Origin: Herminiimonas sp.
Lineage (GTDB): Bacteria > Pseudomonadota > Gammaproteobacteria > Burkholderiales > Burkholderiaceae_D
Assembly (NCBI GenBank): GCA_028292265.1
Contig: JAQGMR010000010.1
Span: forward strand, 1-64,000
Reading direction: 5' to 3'
Length of the DNA: 64,000 nt
This document shows, in pieces, positions 53,908 to 63,339 of this stretch. Numbering within the stretch: position 1 is the first letter of the stretch; every line of letters starts with the position of its first letter. A program made the position numbers and the translations under genes. The notes below the pieces were generated by a model. The model saw nothing but the letters and a program-made list of their open reading frames with translations. It was not told the DNA's origin and made no database searches.

Positions 53908-54510
53908 ATGGACCAGAATCTCGTTATACCGTCGACATGGAAGGCCTTGCAGAGCGATACCCTTCGCCAGGCTGGTCATTATTCCTTGCTGTCGTGTTTG
54001 CGTCTCGTAGCGACTCAGCGCACCTTTCGTCCGGTTGCCACGCTACGGCTGTGTCATGCCGTTCATTCGTCAACAAGTTTCGTACGGCTATTCCTGCCTG
54101 TGTGCCGGGTCCTGCATCGCTTCGCGTGCGGCCGTGCGTGCATTGATCTGCCCTGGCGCACCAGCATTGGAGCTGGTTTTTCAATAGCCCACGGATGGGG
54201 TCTGGTAGTGAATCAAGATGCGGTAATTGGGCGCAACGTCACCTTGTTCCATGGCGTGACACTTGGACGGCGCGATCGACTTTCTGCCGAAAACAAGCGA
54301 ACGGTCTCGCATCCGGTTATTGAGGACGAAGTCTGGATCGGTCCACATGCGTTGATTATTGGCGGCGTGCGTATTGGACGCGGCAGCCGGATAGCCGGCG
54401 GCGCATATGTAACAGACGACGTCCCTCCTTATTCCATTGTCAGCGGCAATCCCGCAGTAATTGTAAAGCGCGGGTGCGTTCCTGACGTCATGAACCCTTC
54501 ACCACTGTGA
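53908..54510 (+). CDS. Serine acetyltransferase-like hexapeptide transferase
   Basis: 200 residues. An N-terminal helical half precedes a left-handed beta-helix made of hexapeptides: GAGFSIAHGWGLVVNQDAVI, then IGRNVTLFHGVTLG, then WIGPHALIIGGVRIGRGSRI and a C-terminal ASG-type cap (YSIVSGNPAVIVK). It has the CysE look, with the His in FHGVTLG, but its place within a polysaccharide operon points to sugar or polymer O-acetylation; CysE-like genes have been recruited this way elsewhere. The start lacks a clear ribosome site. Confidence 0.85.
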   Translation: MDQNLVIPSTWKALQSDTLRQAGHYSLLSCLRLVATQRTFRPVATLRLCHAVHSSTSFVRLFLPVCRVLHRFACGRACIDLPWRTSIGAGFSIAHGWGLVVNQDAVIGRNVTLFHGVTLGRRDRLSAENKRTVSHPVIEDEVWIGPHALIIGGVRIGRGSRIAGGAYVTDDVPPYSIVSGNPAVIVKRGCVPDVMNPSPL

Positions 54511-54514
54511 ATCA

Positions 54515-55627
54515 ATGCGCGCCCGGCCGCCGTCCATCCTTCTGCTTGGCCCGGCACTGACTGCGGTCAGCGGGGTTAGTACACATCTAAACCAGCTGTT
54601 TCAATCAGGACTGGCAAAAGAATTCAGACTTTTGCATTTTCAAGTTGGCAGCGAGGGAAGACGGGAAACGAAGGTCGGCAAACTGCTTCGGTTCACATTC
54701 AGCCCGGTGCAGTTTCTATGGCGCCTCCTCCTCGAACGTCCGTCAGTGATCCATCTCAACACGTCCATGGAGCGCAAAAGCTATTGGCGTGACATGGTTT
54801 ACCTGATTATTGCGCGCTGCCTCGCGAGGAAAGTTGTGTACCAGGTGCACGGAGGCGCGCTGCCGCAAGCGTTCTTCAAAAACAGTCCGTTGCTGACGGC
54901 ACTGCTCAAGCGCGTGCTGCACAGCGCCGATACAGTCGTTGTGCTTGCACAAGAAGAACTGCTGGCCTACCGCGCCTTTGCACCTGGACTGCCTCTCGAG
55001 TTGGTCCCGAACGCCATTGACCCCGGGCCCGACCCCGCGTGGAAGCATGACATGACTGGGCAGCCGCTCGCGCTGCAGATCGCCTACGTCGGTCGAATCG
55101 ATGAAAACAAAGGTGTCTTTGAGATTATCGAGGGGCTCGCCATGCTCGTTTCTACTGGCCGGCAGGTTCGATTAGTAATTGCCGGTAGCGGACCGGATGA
55201 AACTCGACTTCGCAGTCTGGTAATTGAACGAGGCTTGGAGAACGCAGTTGAGTTCAGGGGCGTTGTGCGCGCGGCGGAGAAGCAAGAAATCTGGCAGCAG
55301 TCAGACATATTCGTTTTCCCTACTTATCGGGAGGGCTTGCCGTATGCACTTCTTGAAAGCATGGCGGCGCGTACCACGCCAGTCGTTACCGCGGTCGGCG
55401 CCATCCCGGATGTCATCGACGACGGTGTGCACGGTGTATTTATTTCTCCCCATGATCCGCACGGCTTGGCCCAGGCAATTTGCAGGCTGGACGACGACCG
55501 TGCGTTACTCCGGCGGATGGGTGAAGCTGCGCGAAAACGAATTGAAAGCCACTACACCACGGAACGTCTGGCGACGGACTTCCGCTGCATCTACCTCCGG
55601 CTGACTTCCGGCGTCGCTACTTACTAA
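54515..55627 (+). CDS. Glycosyltransferase family 4-type protein
   Basis: 370 residues with the GT4 layout: N-terminal ILLLGPALTAVSGVSTHLNQ, hinge, then IAYVGRIDENKGVFEIIEGL near residue 190 and the acceptor/donor patch FVFPTYREGLPYALLESMAA. Third GT4-type enzyme of the operon, so at least three sugar additions are expected. It starts four bases after the acetyltransferase stop. Cytosolic side of the inner membrane. Confidence 0.9.
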   Translation: MRARPPSILLLGPALTAVSGVSTHLNQLFQSGLAKEFRLLHFQVGSEGRRETKVGKLLRFTFSPVQFLWRLLLERPSVIHLNTSMERKSYWRDMVYLIIARCLARKVVYQVHGGALPQAFFKNSPLLTALLKRVLHSADTVVVLAQEELLAYRAFAPGLPLELVPNAIDPGPDPAWKHDMTGQPLALQIAYVGRIDENKGVFEIIEGLAMLVSTGRQVRLVIAGSGPDETRLRSLVIERGLENAVEFRGVVRAAEKQEIWQQSDIFVFPTYREGLPYALLESMAARTTPVVTAVGAIPDVIDDGVHGVFISPHDPHGLAQAICRLDDDRALLRRMGEAARKRIESHYTTERLATDFRCIYLRLTSGVATY

Positions 55628-55674
55628 GTTTGGCCGCTATGCGGCTCTTTCTACAACCGATCTGCGAGGCGTCT

Positions 55675-57573
55675 ATGTGCGGTATAGCTGGTTTCATCAC
55701 TTCCTCGCCTGTGCATGATCCAGCCGCCATGTTGGAAGCAATGGCCACTTCCATCGCCCATCGTGGCCCCGATGACAGCGGATTTCTTCACGCGGTGTGC
55801 CGGGATGGCTTTACACGCGTTGGACTCGCCCACCGCCGTCTAGCCATAATTGACCTCGCGTCGGGAAACCAGCCCATCGGCAATGAAGACGGCAGCGTGC
55901 AGATAGTGTTCAACGGGGAGATCTACAATTTTCATGAACTGCGTGCGCAGCTCATCGGGCATGGGCACGCGTTTTCAACGCACTCCGATACGGAAACAAT
56001 CGTTCACGCCTACGAAGAGTGGGGCGTGCGCTGCGTTGACCATTTTCGGGGCATGTTTGCCTTTGCCGTCTGGGATGCCGCCGCTGAGCGCATGTTCCTG
56101 GCTCGTGACCGGTTCGGCAAAAAGCCGCTTTTCATTTGGGAGGGCAAGGGCACCGTTCTCTTCGGCTCGGAGATTAAAGCCCTCCTTGCGTTTCCGGCCG
56201 TGCGCGCCGAAGTCGATTTCGATGCGGTCTCTGATTACCTCAGCTACCGCTATGTTCCTGCGCCGGCCACCCTGTTCAAGCACATTCGAAAGCTTATGCC
56301 GGGCTCGTACGCTATTTGGGAAAAGGGGGTGCTGACCGAATGCCGCTACTACCAGCCGCCCGACGGGATGCCTATGACCGCGACCCGTGCGCCCGACGAT
56401 GTCGTCGGCGCGTTCCTCATACAGCTGGAGGAATCGGTACGCATTCGCATGGTGTCGGACGTGCCGTTTGGTGCCTTTCTTTCCGGTGGCATAGACTCAT
56501 CGGCAGTCGTTGGCCTGATGGCGCGACATTCATCTTATCCTGTCAAAACGTATTCGGTCGGATTCAGCAATCAAGGGTATAGCGAACTGCGCTATGCCGC
56601 GGAAATCGCTAAGCGCTTTCACACTGAACACCATGAACTTACCGTCTCGGTCGACCAGCTGATGGACTTTTTGCCGGCACTGGTTCGATATCGCGACGCT
56701 CCCGTGGCCGAACCATCCGACATTCCCATTTATCTCCTTGCGTGTGAAGCAAGTCGAACCGTCAAGATGGTTTTGACCGGGGAGGGCGCAGACGAATTGC
56801 TTGGAGGCTATCCCAAGCATGTCTTCGAACGCTTCGCTTCCCCTTATCAGCGTATTCCTGCAGCCATTCGGCATAGATTGGTTGAACCGCTCGTGCGCGC
56901 GATGCCCTACCGTTTTCGGCGGATGAAGACGGCTGCAGTTAACCTTGGTCTCGAGTCCTTTGAGGAACGCATGCCACGCTGGTTCGGCACCTTGTCTCAT
57001 GACGAGAAGCGCACGTTGGTAGCATTCAAGGCACCGCAACAGCATCAAGCGGCAGCGGCGCATCCGGGCATGGGCGGCACGACACTTCGTCGCATCCTGT
57101 TTTTCGATCAGACCAGTTGGCTACCGGATAATTTGCTGGAGCGCGGAGACCGAATGACGATGGCTGCGTCGCTAGAGGCGCGCATGCCATTCGTGGACCA
57201 GTTTCTCGCTGAATTCGTGTCCCGCCTCCCTGACTGCTATCGCATACGCGGAAGAACGACCAAGTGGATCTTGCGCGAGGCGATGAAGCGTGTGCTTCCC
57301 GCATCAATCCTGGAACGGCCCAAAGTTGGTTTCCGTGTACCGGTCAATGAATGGTTCCGGCATTCGATGCGGGACTACCTCTACGCTCATCTAACAGGCC
57401 CAGACTCCCAGACAGCGCACTACTATCACAAAACTGCACTCCAGAAGGTATTAGCTGATCACGTGGCTGGCCGGCAGAACCACGAGAAGTTGCTGTGGAC
57501 CCTGCTGACTTTGGAGCTGTGGCACCGGGAATATGTCGGCTCTAATTTGTATGCAAGTGCCCGGGTGCAGTGA
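55675..57573 (+). CDS. Asparagine synthase-like glutamine amidotransferase
   Basis: 632 residues. The start at 55675 (MCGIAGF) gives the obligatory N-terminal Cys nucleophile of class II glutaminases. Then comes the synthetase PP-loop LSGGIDSSAVVGLM near residue 270 and the C-terminal VLTGEGADELLGGYPKH. Such AsnB-like enzymes are regular members of exopolysaccharide loci of exosortase A type, where they may amidate the uronate. No exosortase is present in the window. Overlaps the next gene by a TGATG. Confidence 0.9.
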   Translation: MCGIAGFITSSPVHDPAAMLEAMATSIAHRGPDDSGFLHAVCRDGFTRVGLAHRRLAIIDLASGNQPIGNEDGSVQIVFNGEIYNFHELRAQLIGHGHAFSTHSDTETIVHAYEEWGVRCVDHFRGMFAFAVWDAAAERMFLARDRFGKKPLFIWEGKGTVLFGSEIKALLAFPAVRAEVDFDAVSDYLSYRYVPAPATLFKHIRKLMPGSYAIWEKGVLTECRYYQPPDGMPMTATRAPDDVVGAFLIQLEESVRIRMVSDVPFGAFLSGGIDSSAVVGLMARHSSYPVKTYSVGFSNQGYSELRYAAEIAKRFHTEHHELTVSVDQLMDFLPALVRYRDAPVAEPSDIPIYLLACEASRTVKMVLTGEGADELLGGYPKHVFERFASPYQRIPAAIRHRLVEPLVRAMPYRFRRMKTAAVNLGLESFEERMPRWFGTLSHDEKRTLVAFKAPQQHQAAAAHPGMGGTTLRRILFFDQTSWLPDNLLERGDRMTMAASLEARMPFVDQFLAEFVSRLPDCYRIRGRTTKWILREAMKRVLPASILERPKVGFRVPVNEWFRHSMRDYLYAHLTGPDSQTAHYYHKTALQKVLADHVAGRQNHEKLLWTLLTLELWHREYVGSNLYASARVQ

Positions 57574-59612
57574 TGCCAAACCGGATCGTTTGGACTGTAA
57601 ACCGTTTGCGGTTGATGGATGTTTCGGAGGTCGTGTACCGACTCCAGCAGGCGTGGCAAACCCGCACGGAAGCCTTTGGCCTTGGGCTTGCAGGGACGCC
57701 TTCACTGGTAAGCAGCAGTCTGGGGCGAGCATGGTTAGAGCCTCTCCCACGAACGTTCGAGGTGCAACGCTATCGCGACTATGCCGACGGTATCCTGGCC
57801 GGCCAATTTGACGTGTTCTCGATGCACGGCATGCCGCTCGGATTTCCTCCACGTTGGAACCGCGATCCCAACACCGGCATTGAAGCGCCGCTAGTGATGG
57901 GCAAGCGCTTGGACTATCGCAACCAGGCCCTTGTGGGCGACATCAAATCACTGTGGGAACCCAGCCGCCACTTGCAGTTGACATCCCTGGCGCAGGCCTA
58001 CCACTTGACCGGTGAAGCCCGCTACGCGGAAGGAATTCGTACGTTACTCGAATCGTGGTTCAAGCAATGTCCTTATCCGTTTGGACCGCACTGGGCGAGT
58101 TCACTCGAGCTGGCCATACGCCTGGCAAACTGGTCGTTTACCTGGCACCTTATCGGTGGGCAGCACAGCGCGCTATTTTCCTCAGAAGAGGGCATGCGGT
58201 TCAAGGAGTCATGGCTTAATTCAATCTATCGCCACTGTCACTTCATCGCCGGGCACCTCTCGCGGCATTCGTCGGCGAACAACCATCTGTTTGGTGAACT
58301 GTCTGGTCTGTATATTGCCGCCCTGACTTGGCCATGTTGGAAGGAAAGTGACAAATGGCAGGCCATGGCTGCAAACGAGTTGGAGCAAGAAGCGCAGCGA
58401 CAGAATTACTCAGATGGCGTTAATCGCGAGCAGGCGATCTACTATCAGCACCAGGTGGCCGACATGATGTTGCATTGTTGGCTCGTAGGGAGAGCCAACG
58501 GCACAGGACTTTCACCGGCCTTCGCAGTAATGTTGGAACGGTTACTAGAGTTTATTGCGGCCATGATGGACTATGCCGGAAATGTGCCGTCTATTGGAGA
58601 CGCCGATGACGGCCTATTTGTGAAGTGGAGCCTCCAGGCCGAATGGAGTCCTTATCGTTCGCTGTTGGCCACAGGGGCCGCCTTATTCGATCGTCCAGAC
58701 TTCAAGCGTAAGGCTGGTCAATTCGACGATAAGTCTCGTTGGCTTCTCGGCGACACCGCCGCCGAGCGCTATGAATGGATCGAAAATGTATCCCGCCCAG
58801 CGAGTCGCAGCAGCTTCCCCGAGGGCGGCTATTTCGTTCTTGGTGACGGCTTCGATACGTCCGAAGAGATCAAGCTCGTTGCTGACGCAGGACCGCTTGG
58901 TTATCTGTCGCTCGCTGCGCACGGGCATGCGGACGCACTGGCGTTCACGCTTTCAGTGGGCGGCAATCCTTTCCTGATCGATCCCGGCACCTACGCCTAC
59001 CATACTCGAGAAATCTGGCGCAGCTACTTTCGCGGCACGGCGGCACACAACACTGTTCGGGTAGACGGCGTAGACCAGTCCGAACCGGGTGGGAACTTCA
59101 TGTGGCTGCGAAAGGCGCAGGGCTTGTGCGAAGCTTGGGAAACCAACAAAGAGATGGACCGCTTTATTGGCAGCCATAATGGGTACAGGCGATTGCGTGA
59201 CCCGGTTCTCCATCGCAGGGAAATTGAATTCGACAAGGCGCAAAGGGAGATTCGGATCCGCGACACGTTAATCTGCCACGGAATGCATCACGTCGAGTTT
59301 CATTGGCACTTTGGCGCGAATTGCAAGGTAGAGACTACGGCAGACGGGGTAATCGCGACATGCGGCAATGCCAAGGTGGAGCTCGGCATGCCGGACACGA
59401 AGAAACCGCCACAGCTTGTGATCGGCCAGGAAAACCCTCCGCTTGGCTGGATGTCTAGGCGCCTGGGCGAGAAATTACCGTGTCCTACCTTGGTTTGGCG
59501 GGAAAAAATACAAGGAACCGTGTCTCGGATAACCGTCATCCGGGTCAGCTTCGACCCGGATGCGACCATTCATGCAAAGGACCGGTTAGCGCAGCCAGTC
59601 AACATGCAGTGA
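57573..59612 (+). CDS. Heparinase II/III-family protein, second in the operon
   Basis: About 679 residues, without a classical signal peptide. N-terminal MPNRIVWTVNRLRLMDVSEV is usual for exopolysaccharide-associated heparinase-like proteins. The alpha/alpha toroid spans about residues 50-390. The beta-sandwich has LAAHGHADALAFTLSVGG and FRGTAAHNTVRVDG. ATG 57573 overlaps the amidotransferase stop; GTG 57570 is the alternative. It could shape or cleave the uronate polymer. It is the last plus-strand gene of the operon; a convergent gene ends six bases after it. Confidence 0.88.
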   Translation: MPNRIVWTVNRLRLMDVSEVVYRLQQAWQTRTEAFGLGLAGTPSLVSSSLGRAWLEPLPRTFEVQRYRDYADGILAGQFDVFSMHGMPLGFPPRWNRDPNTGIEAPLVMGKRLDYRNQALVGDIKSLWEPSRHLQLTSLAQAYHLTGEARYAEGIRTLLESWFKQCPYPFGPHWASSLELAIRLANWSFTWHLIGGQHSALFSSEEGMRFKESWLNSIYRHCHFIAGHLSRHSSANNHLFGELSGLYIAALTWPCWKESDKWQAMAANELEQEAQRQNYSDGVNREQAIYYQHQVADMMLHCWLVGRANGTGLSPAFAVMLERLLEFIAAMMDYAGNVPSIGDADDGLFVKWSLQAEWSPYRSLLATGAALFDRPDFKRKAGQFDDKSRWLLGDTAAERYEWIENVSRPASRSSFPEGGYFVLGDGFDTSEEIKLVADAGPLGYLSLAAHGHADALAFTLSVGGNPFLIDPGTYAYHTREIWRSYFRGTAAHNTVRVDGVDQSEPGGNFMWLRKAQGLCEAWETNKEMDRFIGSHNGYRRLRDPVLHRREIEFDKAQREIRIRDTLICHGMHHVEFHWHFGANCKVETTADGVIATCGNAKVELGMPDTKKPPQLVIGQENPPLGWMSRRLGEKLPCPTLVWREKIQGTVSRITVIRVSFDPDATIHAKDRLAQPVNMQ

Positions 59613-59617
59613 AACGA

Positions 59618-61222
59618 CTAGCGATACTCCATCGCGCCGACGTCGGGACCTGCGCCAGCCGGCATTGAAAGATCGTCAAAATCGTACTGATAGCCCAGGT
59701 TCACGGCCCGGTCGATTGCTGGACTGCTACTGACTAGACGAAAGTTCGAGCTGGCGGCATTAACGAACTGCGGATTGCCAGTAAACTCTGTCGAGTTCAT
59801 CACATAACTGGAGTCGCCGAAGCTGGCGCTGCTTAACGAATACAGGTTGTTCTGGTGTACGAGTTGGCCGGAGTTGTAGAACATCCGTCCGGTATTCGCG
59901 TAACTAATAATGTTGTTGCGGAAGTAGTACTGACTTGCTACTGCTGGAGCATCGAAGGAAAGCAGGCTTCCAGCGCTGGATGACGCTGTGTTTTTTACGA
60001 AAGTATTGTGTTCGAAGTGGATGTCCGCGATGCTTAGCCCGAAGCTTGTGCTCGCGTTGTTATGGAACGCGGCAATTGCGCTCGTGTTCACGACCACGTT
60101 ATGGTGGTAGTAGATTGACTTGACCGCATCAGAGGACGAATTTCCCCCGATTTCCGTCATTGCGTTTGATGCGGTGATCACGTTCGCAAAAAAGTAGACC
60201 GAACTGGCCGAGCCGTAAATTTCAAAGGCTGAGCCATCGACGCCGTAGTCAGGGCTTGGAACGCTTAGCCGATTAAAGTGGTTGTGGTCAATATTGAGGT
60301 TGGAAGCGCTCGTGGCGAGAACGCCCATGGCGCCGTAGTCGTTGTTAGGCGCGCTGTCTGCGACTGCCATGCTGAGGTCGTGGACATTGGAATGGTCCAG
60401 GCGCAAATTGCTGCCTTCCATCCGCACCCCGATGCTTACACCGGAAATGTCGCATGCGGTTACGCGATGGCCGCTGCCGGTCAAAGAAATGCCCACCTCT
60501 GTGACATTGGACGCATTGGATTTGACGATTGCCAGGTTGCGGATCAGTGCGTACGAGCCTTGAATTTTCATGACCAGGTCGTAAGCGCCCGGGCCAACAT
60601 TGTCAAGGGTCGGCGCAGCGCCATCACCCCAAGCGTCGATCAGGACTGGTGCGCTTGCCGTGCCGGCCGTTTTAATGACAGGGTAACCGCTTGTCTGAAA
60701 TGCCTGTCCTCTGCGAAAGAGAATCTGGTCGCCCGCTGCAAAGCCGTTCGGACGTACGCTGGTATTGGTACTCTCCCTTGCCACCTTGTCCAGAGTCCGC
60801 CAGGCCGTTGAGGAACTGCGGCCGTCGTTGTTGTCATTGCCACTTGCTGCATCGACATAGTACGTTTTCCCACTCGAACTGATGGGTGTGCCGATTGTCG
60901 AGGGACCGATCGAGGTGGTGGTCGACGTGGGCGTGATTGTTGCCGATGTCGTTCCACCGGACGTTCCAGTCGAGGTACCCGTGGTTATGGGCGCAGTGCT
61001 GCCGGACGTGGTCGGTGTGGTTGGAGAAGTGGATGTCGTCGTGTTTGTCTTGTGGCTTGCCCTTGACGACGCTAGCAGCATGGTGGTGTCGGCCGCTTCC
61101 GCTTGTGCGGGGTTGTTTGGTGCAGCATCGTTGCCGCCTCCACATGCTGCCAGCAACACTGCAGCGGCACATACTGTTGCACGACTGAAGCGATTGAGTG
61201 TAATCGGATATGCTAAAGACAT
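59618..61222 (-). CDS. Secreted right-handed beta-helix lipoprotein
   Basis: 534 residues. Lipoprotein signal with lipobox LAACGG near residue 26. Then a Thr/Ser-rich disordered linker (about residues 50-115), the conserved opening TYYVDAASGNDNNDGRSSST of exported beta-helix proteins, and about 380 residues of right-handed parallel beta-helix, with Asn and Ser turns such as VGISLTGSGHRVTACDISGV. Probably a surface- or outer-membrane-attached polysaccharide-binding or lyase-type protein. A GGGGAGG site precedes its ATG. Convergent with the exopolysaccharide operon and likely acting on the same polymer. Confidence 0.85.
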   Translation of the reverse strand: MSLAYPITLNRFSRATVCAAAVLLAACGGGNDAAPNNPAQAEAADTTMLLASSRASHKTNTTTSTSPTTPTTSGSTAPITTGTSTGTSGGTTSATITPTSTTTSIGPSTIGTPISSSGKTYYVDAASGNDNNDGRSSSTAWRTLDKVARESTNTSVRPNGFAAGDQILFRRGQAFQTSGYPVIKTAGTASAPVLIDAWGDGAAPTLDNVGPGAYDLVMKIQGSYALIRNLAIVKSNASNVTEVGISLTGSGHRVTACDISGVSIGVRMEGSNLRLDHSNVHDLSMAVADSAPNNDYGAMGVLATSASNLNIDHNHFNRLSVPSPDYGVDGSAFEIYGSASSVYFFANVITASNAMTEIGGNSSSDAVKSIYYHHNVVVNTSAIAAFHNNASTSFGLSIADIHFEHNTFVKNTASSSAGSLLSFDAPAVASQYYFRNNIISYANTGRMFYNSGQLVHQNNLYSLSSASFGDSSYVMNSTEFTGNPQFVNAASSNFRLVSSSPAIDRAVNLGYQYDFDDLSMPAGAGPDVGAMEYR

Positions 61223-61630
61223 TAGTTACCTCCCCGTGAAAATGTTTTGACGGGAGGCAACTAAAATGGTTCCGCACGGAAACTAATTATCTCGCCATGG
61301 AAGGACCTGATGGGGAAACGGTGCTCGTCTAGAAACGCCCGAGCAGGGTCAGTCTATGTCTGGCCAAGAACAACCAAGGCGGCCACCTTTGCATGCTCGT
61401 CGCAGGCTATCGCCGCAGCCGTCGCAGGTCCTTCAAGGCGCTCGCCTGCTTCTGTCGCTGGTGCCAAGCGGTGGGGACATTGCGGGAAGGCCTGTCGAGC
61501 AACACACCAGTCAGGGGTTACCGCGGCTGAAAATTTGCAACAGCGAATCCGCCCCGACACCGGTCGCAAAAGGTCCTTCTCTTAACGAGAGACTGGGCCT
61601 ACGGTATTCCAAGAACCGGCGGTAAGCTGC
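61223..61630. other. Intergenic region upstream of the beta-helix lipoprotein gene
   Basis: About 410 bases with no gene that I can support. Several open frames run through it on both strands but none has a ribosome site and a recognised product. It should carry the promoter of the lipoprotein gene. Confidence 0.5.
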
Positions 61631-61807
61631 TCAGATGTCTGATGGAACTGTACAAATCACGATCACGGGGGTGTCACCATGGCTTTCATCAAGCACTATT
61701 TCCGAGCGCAATTCAGTTAATATATTGTCGCAGTCGCAAACGATTTCTAAGTCGCCGTGCCGCTCGATCAGACGTTCAAGCTCACACTTCAGGTCGGACG
61801 CTCTCAC
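61631..61807 (-). CDS. Small acidic protein, 58 residues
   Basis: GTG 61807 follows a strong GGAGGAA sequence. The product reads MRASDLKCELERLIERHGDL followed by EIVCDCDNILTELRSEIVLD. It is an acidic small protein with an N-terminal amphipathic helix and a strand pattern like that of small phage-related proteins. Three Cys lie close together. No partner is evident. A longer frame with ATG 61864 exists but lacks a ribosome site. Confidence 0.5.
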   Translation of the reverse strand: MRASDLKCELERLIERHGDLEIVCDCDNILTELRSEIVLDESHGDTPVIVICTVPSDI

Positions 61808-61961
61808 ACTTCCTCCAGGATTTTCTCCGCATTGTTCGTCGAAGACCCCAAGTACAGAAGACATTATTTTATATGCGTCGGTTGCAGAACCGCGCCCGGG
61901 TGTCGCGCCTGACCGGCGCCCCCACCGAACTGCGCGTACGTCGCAAGCTTGTCGACCTACC

Positions 61962-62909
61962 TTGAAGGCAGGCATTCCTGCCATCAGCCCCGCGCCTTTT
62001 GAAGTAGCCGGAGGCGTGAAGTGCGTCCCGGCAGGTAACGTCACGCAAATCACAGAACAGCCGCACCAAATTATTGTCGTCGGCGCCGGCAAGACGGCTT
62101 TGGATACCTGCGTTTGGTTGCTGACCAACGGCGTGCCCCCAGCACAGATTCGCTGGATCAAGCCGCGCGAAGGCTGGTGGCTGAACCGCCGCTATCACCA
62201 GCCGCATAAGTACCTGCCTGACTTTTTTGCTGGCGTGGGAATGCAAGTGGGAGCCTTTGCGGAAGCGACGTCCATAGACGACCTGTTCAATCGCCTTAAG
62301 GATGACGAAATATTGTTGCGGGTTGACACTTCGATCAGGCCGACCATGATGCACGGGGCCATCGTTAGCGAAACAGAACTGGCGCTGTACGACAGATCAA
62401 GGACGTGGTGCGACTGGGCCGTGTGCGCCGCATCCAGACCGACCGCATCGTGCTAGATTTGCGTGTCGTGCCAACCCGCCCCGATGCCATTCATATCCAC
62501 TGCGCCGCACAGGGTCTGCCGCGACCCGTGTTACGTCCGATATTCCAAGCCGATCGCATCACTGTGCAACCCCTGTTCTGGGGTTCGCTAGCTTCCAGTT
62601 CGACTTGCTAGGAGTTATCGAGTCCATAATTGAAGCCGTCGACGAGAAGAACCGCCTTTGCCCGTCCATTGCTTACTGGGACCGGAACGTCGACCACCTC
62701 GCCGCCTGTCTGACGCTCATGGCTGCCGAACGCGCCCGAGGTGTCTATCCTGCGCTTCCGGCGTGGGCTCGGACACACGGCTGAACCCATTGGGCAGCTT
62801 GGGCGAACATCGCGACAACCCGACGGTGGTCCAGGCACGCGAGTGCATCAAAAGCTTCGGCCCCGCAGCGGCAAACAAGCTGGTCAGGTTGCTGTCGACC
62901 GCCGCCTGA
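61962..62909 (+). pseudogene. Decayed NAD(P)-binding protein gene, several frameshifts
   Basis: The first piece reads KAGIPAISPAPFEVAGGVKC, then the Rossmann-like IIVVGAGKTALDTCVWLLTN, then GVPPAQIRWIKPREGWWLNR. Then the frame moves: VVRLGRVRRIQTDRIVLD near 62410, then FQFDLLGVIESIIEAVDEKN near 62595, and LNPLGSLGEHRDNPTVVQAR towards 62900. Together they give about two thirds of a FAD/NAD(P)-binding hydroxylase-like protein. At least three frameshifts are needed. Clearly non-functional. Confidence 0.75.
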
Positions 62910-62952
62910 GCCCGTCGCTCGGGCGTGCATGACTGCGATGTGCTTAGCGGTG

Positions 62953-63298
62953 ACCGAGGCGGGCAGTAAGCGAGGCGGCTACAATATCGAGATGCCTGCC
63001 AAATCTCCCATCTTTCCTGGCTCCCGTACTGCACGCGGCTTCGTACTTGCGGTTCTGCTTTCCAACGCAGACCAGGCCGGCGCTGAACCGCTGCGCGATC
63101 GTAAAAAGCCTGAAACGCAAATATCACTGGCCGATAGAAACAGCGAGTTTCCCTTCCAATGCCGCCGACGGTCGCGCCACGTGGGCCACAGTTTATAGTT
63201 TGCCAGCTGAACTTATTGCAGCCGCCCTGGACGAACGCGGTTGTGACTGGCTCAAGAGCAGTTTGGCGAATAGCGTTCACATAGAATCAGGTAGATAA
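62953..63298 (+). pseudogene. HTH-like ORF, copy 2, broken by an internal deletion
   Basis: ATG 62992 opens the same protein as copy 1 at 36794 (MPAKSPIFPGSRTARGFVLA and LLSNADQAGAEPLRD). A short deletion after about 38 codons moves the frame, and the remainder is read at 63100-63298 as KSLKRKYHWPIETASFPSNA, then DGRATWATVYSLPAELIAAA. Copy 1 has the missing TLAAIIRT stretch, and copy 2 has the Trp where copy 1 has a stop, so the two copies complement each other. In direct orientation relative to copy 1, about 26 kb apart. Confidence 0.7.
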
Positions 63299-63339
63299 CC
63301 GTGCACGCCATTCTGGTGTACGGCTGAATAACACAGCTT

